From the NCBI RefSeq assembly GCF_014174405.1, contig NZ_JACEGA010000001.1, positions 556,001 through 620,000 of the forward strand: a stretch of DNA of 64,000 bases. The letters are read 5' to 3'. The DNA comes from Variimorphobacter saccharofermentans. Its GTDB lineage: Bacteria > Bacillota > Clostridia > Lachnospirales > Lachnospiraceae. The notes under the pieces are model-generated. The model was not told the origin of the DNA, ran no database searches, and saw only the letters and a list, made by a program, of their open reading frames with translations. Both the position numbers and the translations under genes were made by a program. The first letter of the stretch is position 1; each line of letters begins with the position of its first letter. Positions 7,981-17,040 of this stretch are shown piece after piece.

Positions 7981-9358
7981 TTATTTTAATGAGAACACGC
8001 TAGAAGAACTGATAGAAGAAATCAAATATGTATATCAGTCAGATAAGCGCCCTTGGGTAATTGGGTATAGCGGAGGAAAGGATTCTACGACCGTCGTTGA
8101 ATTGGTTTATAAGATGCTTTTAACTCTTCCCAAAGATGAAAGAAACAAGAATGTATATATTGTATCTTCGGATACTCTTATTGAGAATCCATTAATAAAG
8201 ATATATCTCAGTAAGATGAATAAACTTCTTGGAGAGGCAGCGGTAAATGATAAATTACCAATTATTTCAACAATGGTAACACCACCGGCAGACAATTCAT
8301 TTTGGGCAAATGTAATAGGTAGAGGATTTCCTACTCCAAGAATGAACGGAACGTTTAGATGGTGTACAGACAGATTAAAGATAAATCCTAGCGCTGATTA
8401 TATCAGAGATGTAATAAAAAAAGAAGGCGAAGAAGTTGTTGTGCTTTTGGGAGTTCGGAAAGCTGAGAGCGAAGCACGTAGAAGACGAATTGAAGGAAGA
8501 GAACTTGCAAATCGTCTTATGAATAGACACGAAACTATTCAGGATGCATATGTATATAACCCGATTGTTGAATTAACTACTGATGACGTTTGGGATGTAC
8601 TGTTAAGACTTGATGGTGGAAAAACTCCTTGGGGATCAAATAACAATGAACTTGTGGCATTGTATGCGGATGCAGATAGTGGAGAGTGTCCTTTTGCTGG
8701 CGTTCATGCAGGTGGTCAGACACAGTCTTGTGGTAATTCAAGATTTGGATGTTGGGTTTGTACTGTTGTTAAAGATGATAAGTCTTTGAATGGATTCATC
8801 AGAAGCGGACATCGTGAATTAATCCCATTGGCTGAATTCCGAACATGGATTATGAGTATTCGTGACAAAGACGAATATAGAGAGAAAAAGCGTAGGAACG
8901 GAACCGTTTACGAAACAAAGACCGGGGAAATGGGATACGGTCCATTTACCTGGGAGGCAAGAAAACTTATTTTGACAAAACTGATAGAAACTCAGCAACA
9001 GATGGGATATGAGCTGATTACCTTGGAAGAACTTAAGGCAATAGATGAAATTTGGGATGATGAGTTAGATTTATCAAGACGTACATTAGTTGAATTATAC
9101 GAAGAATTAACCGGGGAAAGATTACCTTGGTATCAGTATAAAGAACCACTTGTTGATAAAGAGACTGTTGATGAATTGGAAAGATTGGCAGTAGCGAATG
9201 ATGTACCATTTGACTTAGTTAGAAATATTATTTTGTCTGTTTACCATAATAAGAATTTTTCTAACCAAAGAATTATGAAAGACGCAATGGAGCGCTTGCT
9301 TAATCAGCAATGGCTTCATCATGAAATCCTAAAGGAGATTGAAGATGAAAATAAATAA
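7967..9358 (+). CDS. dndC: DndC, DNA phosphorothioation sulfurtransferase
   Basis: 463 residues, close to the usual length of DndC. The ATP-pyrophosphatase PP-loop GYSGGKDSTT is at 33-42. FRWCTDRLKINP (130-141) is the PAPS-reductase-type Cys motif. A further cysteine set, ECPFAG (Cys241), SCGNSRFGCWVC (Cys255, 262, 265), fits the Fe-S cluster of DndC. DndC uses ATP to activate the DNA backbone and takes sulfur from the cysteine desulfurase. It overlaps both the regulator and dndD by 14 bases. The C-terminal 100 residues are helical, as in the family. The order C-D-E-A differs from the common B-C-D-E. Confidence 0.93.
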   Translation: MATNSYFNENTLEELIEEIKYVYQSDKRPWVIGYSGGKDSTTVVELVYKMLLTLPKDERNKNVYIVSSDTLIENPLIKIYLSKMNKLLGEAAVNDKLPIISTMVTPPADNSFWANVIGRGFPTPRMNGTFRWCTDRLKINPSADYIRDVIKKEGEEVVVLLGVRKAESEARRRRIEGRELANRLMNRHETIQDAYVYNPIVELTTDDVWDVLLRLDGGKTPWGSNNNELVALYADADSGECPFAGVHAGGQTQSCGNSRFGCWVCTVVKDDKSLNGFIRSGHRELIPLAEFRTWIMSIRDKDEYREKKRRNGTVYETKTGEMGYGPFTWEARKLILTKLIETQQQMGYELITLEELKAIDEIWDDELDLSRRTLVELYEELTGERLPWYQYKEPLVDKETVDELERLAVANDVPFDLVRNIILSVYHNKNFSNQRIMKDAMERLLNQQWLHHEILKEIEDENK

Positions 9359-11489
9359 AATAGTGTTATACAATTTCAACTCCTATGAGGGATTGAATGA
9401 GTTTGATTTTACAAGTGATGATAGTAATAAAAATATTATTCTGATTGGTGGAAAGAATGGTGCAGGAAAGACATCGTTGTTTACTGCCATAAAAATCGCT
9501 TTGTATGGACCGTTGTCTTTTGGATATGTAGGGGTTAATCCGAAGTATATTGCAAAAATAAAAGATTGCATTAATTCAAAGGCTTTTCAACAAGACGTAG
9601 TAGAGTCACGCGTTCAGATATCAGTGTCTTTAATGGTTGAGCGAGAAGTTAAAGAGTATGAGATAACCAGAGAGTGGGATTATACGAAACAAAAGCTAGA
9701 AGAGAAATACTATGTTAAAACAGATGGTTGTTTGTTAGATGAACAAGAATTGTCATATTTTCAGAATTATTTGCAGGGGATGATTCCACCAGATTTGTTT
9801 GAATTCTTCTTGTTTGATGGAGAAGAAGTGGGAAGCATTTTCTCAACAAGTACCTACAATTCATATGTAAAGAATGCGATTTATACATTATGCGGATTAG
9901 ATATCTTTGAAATTATTCGCAAGTATACTACGGGATATGCAGGTAAAGCAGAAAGTACAGATGAAGAAGAGATATATGCGCAGTATGAAGAACTGCGAAA
10001 AAATGCTGAAGAAATAGAGACAAGCTATACAGAACTCGAGGCCCAAATTGAGGCTGATAAAGATGAGCTAGAAAAGGTTGAGACTGAATTAATGGAGGTT
10101 GAAACTGCATTTAAAAATGCTGGCGGAATAACTGAAGTTGAGCGTCAAGCACTTTTAAAAGAGTTCTCGGAGATGGAGCATACAAAAACAGAAGCTCTTA
10201 CAAAAATCAAAATGTTTGTTGAAGGTTTAATGCCATTTTTTATTCTTCGGGATTTTACAGGAAGAATTTCTGACCAGTTAGATTTTGAGGAAAAGGGTGA
10301 GATTTATTATTATGTTCAGCAAAAATTAAAGAAACAGGAAATAAAGAATACACTAAATGGGAATCAGGAAGTTAGTGATGCTACTGTTGACGCATTGATG
10401 GAGTTTTTACTGAAGAAATTCAAACCGAAAGGATTCAAAGAAGGTGCACAGCCTGTTCATGATCTTTCAAAGGAGGATTCTGGAAGAGTTAATGCAATGA
10501 TTTCAGCAATTGATGATTTCGATGTTGAGGCCATGGTTAAACTGGTTGGAAAAAGAAAAGCAGCAGCCGATAGAACTATGGAAATCAATCGTATTCTAAA
10601 AAATGCAATGAAAGATGAAGATGCAAGAAGATTTGCTGAAAAAGAGAATGTGTTGCTGAAAAGGAAAGATGAAATTTTATCGAGAATTCACAAATTTGAG
10701 ATGCGTTTAAATACAGTGAAAGAAGAGCTGACAATTGCGATTCAGCAAAGAAATCATGCGTTCCAGAGCATCAAGGATAAGGCTCGGAATAAACATGTAT
10801 TTGAATTAAGTACCGGCTTATCGCAGATGATGGGAATGATGCTTGAGAACAAATCTGAATCGATTAAGCGAGATCTTGAAAAGCTTATTGTTCAGAATTT
10901 GCAGCGCATATACAGAAAGAATAATTTAATTACTCATATTGAGATAGAAGATGATTTCCAATTCAATCTTTATCAAAATGTGAAGTACAGTACAACAGAG
11001 CTGCTTTATTTATTAAAGAATCTTGGAAAAGAGGTGTTTGCTCAGGAGATTGGAAAGCAGGGTATGAAACTTCTGTGTGATGAATATAAAGTTGATACAG
11101 TGCCGCAGTTGCAGCAGGCAATAGAGGCTGAAAAGAAGAAAAAAAGTCTTGATTTATTTAAGCGTATTGACATCAGTCGCTTGTCAAAGGGAGAACGACA
11201 GATATTTATTTTGTCTTTGTATTGGGCAATTATTGAATTATCCGGTCAGGATATACCATTTATTATTGATACTCCTTATGCACGTATTGATGCTAATCAT
11301 AGAAGAGAGATATCAGAGAAGTTTTTCCCTAATATCAGTAAGCAGGTAGTTATTCTTTCAACAGATGAAGAAATCAATGAAGAGTATTACGAGATTATCA
11401 AGCCTTATATCGCAAAGGAATACCTTCTAATAAATGATGAAAGTCAAAACAGAACTACTGTTGAAAACCATTATTTTTTCGAGGTGTAA
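9345..11489 (+). CDS. dndD: DndD, SMC/Rad50-like ATPase of DNA phosphorothioation
   Basis: 714 residues. Walker A GGKNGAGKTS is at 35-44. FFLFDGEEVGSIF near 160-172 is the DndD-type motif after the N-terminal lobe. Long coiled-coil stretches run from about 205 to 260 and 400 to 480. The ABC signature LSKGERQIF is near 612 and Walker B with PFIIDTPYARID near 640. DndD is the ATPase thought to open or nick DNA for sulfur insertion. ATG 9345 was chosen because AAAGGAG lies 7 bases upstream; the in-frame TTG at 9339 lacks this spacing. It is followed by dndE after 3 bases. Confidence 0.93.
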   Translation: MKINKIVLYNFNSYEGLNEFDFTSDDSNKNIILIGGKNGAGKTSLFTAIKIALYGPLSFGYVGVNPKYIAKIKDCINSKAFQQDVVESRVQISVSLMVEREVKEYEITREWDYTKQKLEEKYYVKTDGCLLDEQELSYFQNYLQGMIPPDLFEFFLFDGEEVGSIFSTSTYNSYVKNAIYTLCGLDIFEIIRKYTTGYAGKAESTDEEEIYAQYEELRKNAEEIETSYTELEAQIEADKDELEKVETELMEVETAFKNAGGITEVERQALLKEFSEMEHTKTEALTKIKMFVEGLMPFFILRDFTGRISDQLDFEEKGEIYYYVQQKLKKQEIKNTLNGNQEVSDATVDALMEFLLKKFKPKGFKEGAQPVHDLSKEDSGRVNAMISAIDDFDVEAMVKLVGKRKAAADRTMEINRILKNAMKDEDARRFAEKENVLLKRKDEILSRIHKFEMRLNTVKEELTIAIQQRNHAFQSIKDKARNKHVFELSTGLSQMMGMMLENKSESIKRDLEKLIVQNLQRIYRKNNLITHIEIEDDFQFNLYQNVKYSTTELLYLLKNLGKEVFAQEIGKQGMKLLCDEYKVDTVPQLQQAIEAEKKKKSLDLFKRIDISRLSKGERQIFILSLYWAIIELSGQDIPFIIDTPYARIDANHRREISEKFFPNISKQVVILSTDEEINEEYYEIIKPYIAKEYLLINDESQNRTTVENHYFFEV

Positions 11490-11492
11490 GCA

Positions 11493-11873
11493 ATGATTTT
11501 TAGATTAAAAACTTCAAAGAGAACTCAGGAAATATTCCAAGAGTTGGAAAATAGAACAAATTATAAGCCGTACACTTTAGTGAAACATGCTATAGCATGG
11601 TCGCTTAAGGAGAATACCTCTGTGGCTGATTATGAATCGGATTCTGATGGACTGGATCTCAATAGACAGACAATTACAGGAGATAATGAAACATACTTTA
11701 AGGTGTTAATTGAGGAAGTTGAAGGCAGATATTTACCGGAAGAAGAATTCTTTCCTAAATATGTAAAAGCGCATATTGATAGAGGAAGTGAGTTGTTACT
11801 TGATATGTATAATCATGCAGGGAATATGGATAAATATATACTTCAAGTATTAGGAGTGGGTGATACCGTATGA
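11493..11873 (+). CDS. dndE: DndE, small DNA-binding protein of phosphorothioation
   Basis: 126 residues, the usual DndE size. It begins IFRLKTSKRTQEIFQELENR and later has KHAIAWSLKE and HIDRGSELLLDMYNHAGN, which match the DndE fold; the family is reported to bind nicked DNA as a tetramer. It sits 3 bases after dndD and overlaps the desulfurase start by 4 bases (ATGA). The acidic middle (about 45-70) is less conserved. Placement between DndD and a cysteine desulfurase makes the call firm. Confidence 0.9.
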   Translation: MIFRLKTSKRTQEIFQELENRTNYKPYTLVKHAIAWSLKENTSVADYESDSDGLDLNRQTITGDNETYFKVLIEEVEGRYLPEEEFFPKYVKAHIDRGSELLLDMYNHAGNMDKYILQVLGVGDTV

Positions 11874-13063
11874 TTTATTTTGATAATAGCGCAACATCTC
11901 CTGTGGATGAAGAAGTGTTGGATGCAATGCTACCTTATCTTAGGGAAGAATATGGAAATCCTTCAAGTAAATACTATTGTAAGGCAGTTAATGCCCACAA
12001 TGCGGTAGAAGAAGCACGTGCCAAGGTCGCAAAACTAGTAGGAGCTAATCCGCAAGAAATTGTTTTTACAGCTGGGGCAACGGAGAGCACGAACTTTATC
12101 ATCAAAGGGTATATGGACTATCGTCGTTACTACGGAGATGGAAAGAATCATATCATTACATCGGTTGCTGAACATAAGGCTACTTTGAACACATGCAAGT
12201 ATCTCAATGGTGATTTGTATTCAAATAATGACCCGACAGTAACTTTGTTTGGTGGCAAAAAAACAGTGAATAGAGGATATGAGGCTTCCTTTGTTGGTAT
12301 AACTGAAACCGGTGAAATCTTGGTTACAACAATAGATGAAGCAATTAAGAATAACACAGCTATGGTATCTGTCATTTATGTGAATAATGAAGTTGGAACC
12401 ATTAGTAATATTTCTGAAATTGCTAAGTTGTGTGCAAAGAAAGGGATTGCAATTCATTCTGATTTGACACAGGCCATTGGGAAAATGGCAATAGACGTTC
12501 ACGGTTTGGGTATAGATTTTGCATCATGTTCGGCACATAAAATCTATGGCCCTAAGGGAGTTGGTGCCGCTTTTGTAAAGAGTGATGCATATGGCATTCC
12601 ACCTATTACAGCCTTCATGCATGGCGGAGAACAGGAGAATGGTTTTAGGGCGGGAACTTTGGCTGTTCATAATATTGTTGGATTTGGTAAGGCTGCAGAA
12701 ATCGCATTAAGAGATTTGGCTGCAAATGAAACAAGAATTTTAAGCCTTGATCAGATGTTCATTGCTGGTGTAGCGGCAATACCGGCTATCTCTTTGACAA
12801 ATAAATCAGATAATAGACTGCCTGGAATTATAAGCATAGTGGTTGATAAGAAGGATTTTAATAACGAGAGATTTATTAAGCATATTAGTGATAAAGTTGC
12901 TTTGTCAACTGGTTCTGCATGTAGCGCAGGGGAGCCTTCATATGTAATAACAGCATTAGGATTGGAAGATAAGGTTTCAAAGGTGTTACGAATATCATTA
13001 AACAAATATACAACAGAGGAAGAAGTCAATCAGCTGATAAAGATATTGAGAGAAGAATTGTAG
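11870..13063 (+). CDS. dndA: DndA/IscS-type cysteine desulfurase
   Basis: 397 residues, class V aminotransferase fold. The pyridoxal-phosphate lysine is Lys224 in SAHKIYGPKG, with His102 in EHKAT and VNNEVGTI at 171-178. The persulfide cysteine is Cys351 in STGSACSAGEPS. The enzyme takes sulfur from cysteine and passes it to DndC. Many dnd loci borrow a chromosomal IscS; here the gene is inside the operon after dndE, as in the C-D-E-A order reported for archaeal dnd-pbe loci. It overlaps dndE by 4 bases. Confidence 0.92.
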   Translation: MIYFDNSATSPVDEEVLDAMLPYLREEYGNPSSKYYCKAVNAHNAVEEARAKVAKLVGANPQEIVFTAGATESTNFIIKGYMDYRRYYGDGKNHIITSVAEHKATLNTCKYLNGDLYSNNDPTVTLFGGKKTVNRGYEASFVGITETGEILVTTIDEAIKNNTAMVSVIYVNNEVGTISNISEIAKLCAKKGIAIHSDLTQAIGKMAIDVHGLGIDFASCSAHKIYGPKGVGAAFVKSDAYGIPPITAFMHGGEQENGFRAGTLAVHNIVGFGKAAEIALRDLAANETRILSLDQMFIAGVAAIPAISLTNKSDNRLPGIISIVVDKKDFNNERFIKHISDKVALSTGSACSAGEPSYVITALGLEDKVSKVLRISLNKYTTEEEVNQLIKILREEL

Positions 13064-13074
13064 AAGGTGAACGT

Positions 13075-13899
13075 ATGAGAATTGTAGATGCATTGGTTGA
13101 AGTTCTTAAAGATAATGAGAGTTTAACATATAAAGAAGCATACTTAAAAATTAAAGAGAGAAACTTATACCAGTTTGGTGCAAAGGATCCAGAGGCGGCA
13201 GTCAATGCGAAACTACGGTGCCATTGTGAAGGATTAGATTTCCCGGGCGCATCACCAGTTAAATACTTTACCATCGTAGGGCAAAAAGGGACGAGAAACC
13301 TTTATGCCTTGGTTAAGGAGAATCAAGAAGGGCAGATTGAAAAAGAAGAGGCAAAAAAGAAAAACAAACCTGTATCAGAGGATGATTTATTACCAGAAGA
13401 AAAAATAGATCTTACCTATCTCTTTTATAAAAACAATATTAAGAGACAGATTTTAGACCATATATTAGATTGCCATCCGAGTTTCTTTGAACAGTTGGTA
13501 GTTAATCTTTTACTTGAAATGGGATATGGATCCGATGAATTATCTGGTCGAGTATTGGGTAAATCGCACGATGGCGGAATCGATGGTGTTATTTATGAGG
13601 ATAAGCTCGGATTAAGCAAGATTTACATACAGGCGAAAAGAAATGATAGTGGAAACACTATTGGCAGACCGCTGTTGCAGGCTTTTGTTGGAGCTATGCA
13701 GGATGTTCAAAAAGGTGTATTTATAACAACATCTTCTTTTACAAAAGAAGCAAGAAATTATGCTGAGAAACAGCAGCAAAAGAGTTTGAAGCTTATAGAT
13801 GGAGATTTGCTCGCAGAACTGATGGTTAAATATGGAATTGGCTTAGAAAAAGTACAGACATACACGGTATATAAGATCAACGAGGATTTCTTTGAGTAA
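13075..13899 (+). CDS. Mrr-like restriction endonuclease with N-terminal HARE-type winged helix
   Basis: 274 residues. Residues 1-80 look like a HARE-HTH/winged-helix domain (RIVDALVEVLKDNESLTYKE start), often joined to modification-dependent nucleases. From about 125 the Mrr catalytic domain follows: FFEQLVVNLLLEMGY (Glu139), GGIDGVI with Asp170, and IYIQAKR with Gln186 and Lys188, the D-QxK form of PD-(D/E)XK nucleases. GVFITTSSFTKEA closes the fold. Mrr-type enzymes cut DNA with specific modifications. Here it follows DndA by 11 bases, so either it cuts unmodified phage DNA or it reads phosphorothioate; which is unknown. Confidence 0.87.
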   Translation: MRIVDALVEVLKDNESLTYKEAYLKIKERNLYQFGAKDPEAAVNAKLRCHCEGLDFPGASPVKYFTIVGQKGTRNLYALVKENQEGQIEKEEAKKKNKPVSEDDLLPEEKIDLTYLFYKNNIKRQILDHILDCHPSFFEQLVVNLLLEMGYGSDELSGRVLGKSHDGGIDGVIYEDKLGLSKIYIQAKRNDSGNTIGRPLLQAFVGAMQDVQKGVFITTSSFTKEARNYAEKQQQKSLKLIDGDLLAELMVKYGIGLEKVQTYTVYKINEDFFE

Positions 13900-13920
13900 T
13901 ACGTATCGGGGGTAAGCATC

Positions 13921-16900
13921 ATGGCAATGATGATAGATAGAAAACCTGAATATAAAGGCGAAGGTAAAGTATGGGAGAGTCTTTCTGATAATTTACCAGG
14001 AGAGGCTATTGTATACAATAGTCGTGAGATTAACGGAAGAGAGTTTGATTTCTGCATTCTAATGAAGAATGTTGGAATGATTATTATTGAGGTAAAAGGC
14101 TGGTTGGCAGACAGTATTTTTGATGTGGCTGGAGTAGATGAAATAATAATTCAGGGATATGACAAACCTGAGAAATCTCCAAAGAAACAAGCAAGGGCTT
14201 ACAGGTTTGGATTACTAAATTTAATAAGCGACAAATACAATGTTAGTCCATTGATATTTGATTTGGTTTGTTACCCTTTTATTTCAAAGAAAGAATATTA
14301 CGATAAAAGGTTAGATATTGTATCTGAAGAGGCACTTACTCTTTTTAAGGAAGATTTGTCAGACCCGATTCGTTTAGGCGATAAGTTGCTTAACGCATAT
14401 AATCAGTGTAAATCCATCCCTCATGCTGAAATGGATGATGATTTGATGGGGAAAATCAGACAGCACTTTGAACCTCATTTTCAGATGAAAAAGCCTTTAG
14501 AACTCAGTAATCAAGTTCCATATTCGGTGGTAGTTGCCAATGCCAAGAAACTTGCAAAGAAGCAGATTCATGATATCGTAGATAGCTATTTGAAAGGTAC
14601 AAAAACGATTATTTTTGTTGCTTCTGAAGAAATGGCAGATTCTATTCTTTATGTTTTAGAGGGAGAACTGAACGAAAAAGGTGTATTAGCGGAAAAGAAC
14701 AATCTTAAATTACAAAAAGATGCGGAAAACAAATTTGCTGTAAAGAATAACGAGTTTAGAATATTTAATTTAGAATTGTATGTAGTAGAAGACTTGACAG
14801 ATATGCTGGAAGAAACTGCAACAATTTATGAAGGTGACTGTTCGTTTGAAGAAAAACAACTGTTAGAAAAACTAGCAGAGAAAAGTACATTTAATATTCA
14901 GCAGTATTTTATCGAGCACGCATCACCGGAAAAAAACATTTTGGTCAGAGCAGGAGCAGGAACTGGGAAAACATATTCAATGGTTTCAAGAATTGCTTTC
15001 CTCTGCAATAAATATGAAAATCCAACAGTCAATTTGATTGAGGATGTTGCTATGGTTACCTTTACAAACGATGCAGCAGACAATATGAAGAATAGATTGA
15101 AGCAGATGTTTATAAACTATTTCGTATTAACATCTAATCCTAAGTTTTTGAAATACATTGAAGATACTGATTTCATGCGTATTTCAACGATTCATAAATT
15201 TGCCCGTGAAATTATTAAGGAAGCATCCATGCAAATGGGATTAGGTGATAATTTTGCAATTACCTCTGGCGACTATATAAAAGAGCAGATATATGAAAAG
15301 TATTTAAATGATTTTATTGCAAAGAAAGAGGCTGAAAATCCAAACTTTATCAATGAAATAAAGCTGCCTTTATATCAATTTAGAAGAATGTTGGTAGAGT
15401 TTTCAAACCAGCTTTATAACAAGAGTATTGATATAAAAAAAATCAAAGATGAGGAGCTAGGACAGGCTCCGGGATTGCTTCCATTTTTTAATGAAATAAT
15501 AATGGAGGTTATTATTGCTGCAGAAATAGAGTATGAGACTAGAATACAAGAAAGCAATAAGATTGATTTAAGGGAAACGATGATCATTCTGAATGATGTT
15601 GTTAACCAGAAAGATAAAGAAAAAACACATTTAGATTATAGATATATTTTTATTGACGAATTTCAGGATACCGACGACGCACAGATAGATTCATTTTTGA
15701 AGATACAACAGCTTATAGGCGAGAAGTGTAATTTATTTGTTGTAGGCGATTTGAAACAGAGTATTTACCGCTTCCGTGGTGCGACAATTAGTGCTTTTAA
15801 GAGATTAAATGCGACTCCGGATAAGTGGGAAGAACATACGATAAATACAAATTATAGAACAGATTCCAGATTGCTTGAAATAATGGATGAGATTTTCCAA
15901 GGAATGGGAGCCAGTTCTTGGTTGCCGTATACTTTTGATGCAGATCATTTGGTAAGTAATCTAAGTGGAGGAGCTAAAGAAGAAGAGCTGTTTGAATGCG
16001 TTTCATTCCATGGAAAAAATGATGAACAATTTAAAGTTTTACTTGGATTACTAAAGAGAGAAAAAGAAAAAATTATTGAATTAGAAAAGACAAGAACGTT
16101 AAGCAAAGAAGAAAAGACAATCGCTATACTCGTAAGAGAAAATTGGCAGATTGAAACCATCATAAAAGGATGTAAAGAACTAGATGAAGAGATAGAAATT
16201 GAAACAAAAGTGGGCGGAGATTTATATCAGTTAGATTCCACGATTGATTTTTGCAAGTTACTTATGGCGTTGACAAATCCTGATGATCCAGTATACCTTG
16301 TTAACTTTATAGAATCAAATTATGTAGATATGCCACTCTTGTATCAAGGGCTTCAAAATGAGGAAAAGAATGTTCAAACAGAGAAGCTGGTTGAAGCTTT
16401 AGATAAGTATTTCATGGCGCGAATGAATAAGTCTTGGAACGGATTAGTAGCGTATGTCCAGGCAAATCCGGTTTTGGTTGTTCTTAAGACAATATTTGAA
16501 ACATTGCAGCCTTGGAACCAATATAGCGATGATATTGATAAGCAAAGATTTTATAAGTCCAATTATGAGCTTTTGATTGAGAAGATTATAAAGTCATATA
16601 GCGTTGATTACTTGACGTTAACAGTTATTGCAAACTCTATTCAGATTAATATTTTAACAAAGCAACAAGAACTTGCCAGAACTGTCGCAGAGGATGAAAC
16701 GGGAATTAAGTTCCTGTGTACAACTGTACATAAGGCCAAGGGATTGGAATATGGAACAGTAATATTACCGTTTACAGCTCAGGCTATTGATAATCTGAAA
16801 AAGGCTAATACGGATGTAAATTACAGTAATTCGAAGTTGGCGTATTCGATTAAGGTTGATGAAAACAAAAAGGATTGTAATTCGAATTATGATTCGCAGG

Positions 16901-17037
16901 AAGAGATTGGACAACGAATCTGTGAGGAAGCACGAATTCTTTATGTTGCATTGACGAGAGCAATAAGAAATTGTATCTGGATGAAGGATGCAGATAAAAA
17001 ATCCAACATGAGCTGGAGTAGGTTTTTGGAGGTATAA
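13921..17037 (+). CDS. NERD nuclease-UvrD/AddA-like superfamily 1 helicase
   Basis: 1038 residues. The N-terminus is a NERD-type nuclease domain: EFDFCILMKN (Asp43) then MIIIEVKGW (Glu57, Lys59), the D...ExK pattern. The UvrD-type helicase follows: Walker A AGAGTGKTYS near 343, AMVTFTNDAADNM, Walker B FIDEFQDTDD near 578, VVGDLKQSIYRFRGA near 606, VHKAKGLEYGTVI near 936 and LYVALTRA near 1005. All helicase motifs look intact. It ends 3 bases before an AddB-like protein, so the pair resembles AddA/AddB, but the nuclease is at the N-terminus instead of the C-terminus. Likely role: unwinding and degrading DNA in the effector part of the locus (inference). Confidence 0.88.
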   Translation: MAMMIDRKPEYKGEGKVWESLSDNLPGEAIVYNSREINGREFDFCILMKNVGMIIIEVKGWLADSIFDVAGVDEIIIQGYDKPEKSPKKQARAYRFGLLNLISDKYNVSPLIFDLVCYPFISKKEYYDKRLDIVSEEALTLFKEDLSDPIRLGDKLLNAYNQCKSIPHAEMDDDLMGKIRQHFEPHFQMKKPLELSNQVPYSVVVANAKKLAKKQIHDIVDSYLKGTKTIIFVASEEMADSILYVLEGELNEKGVLAEKNNLKLQKDAENKFAVKNNEFRIFNLELYVVEDLTDMLEETATIYEGDCSFEEKQLLEKLAEKSTFNIQQYFIEHASPEKNILVRAGAGTGKTYSMVSRIAFLCNKYENPTVNLIEDVAMVTFTNDAADNMKNRLKQMFINYFVLTSNPKFLKYIEDTDFMRISTIHKFAREIIKEASMQMGLGDNFAITSGDYIKEQIYEKYLNDFIAKKEAENPNFINEIKLPLYQFRRMLVEFSNQLYNKSIDIKKIKDEELGQAPGLLPFFNEIIMEVIIAAEIEYETRIQESNKIDLRETMIILNDVVNQKDKEKTHLDYRYIFIDEFQDTDDAQIDSFLKIQQLIGEKCNLFVVGDLKQSIYRFRGATISAFKRLNATPDKWEEHTINTNYRTDSRLLEIMDEIFQGMGASSWLPYTFDADHLVSNLSGGAKEEELFECVSFHGKNDEQFKVLLGLLKREKEKIIELEKTRTLSKEEKTIAILVRENWQIETIIKGCKELDEEIEIETKVGGDLYQLDSTIDFCKLLMALTNPDDPVYLVNFIESNYVDMPLLYQGLQNEEKNVQTEKLVEALDKYFMARMNKSWNGLVAYVQANPVLVVLKTIFETLQPWNQYSDDIDKQRFYKSNYELLIEKIIKSYSVDYLTLTVIANSIQINILTKQQELARTVAEDETGIKFLCTTVHKAKGLEYGTVILPFTAQAIDNLKKANTDVNYSNSKLAYSIKVDENKKDCNSNYDSQEEIGQRICEEARILYVALTRAIRNCIWMKDADKKSNMSWSRFLEV

Positions 17038-17040
17038 GGG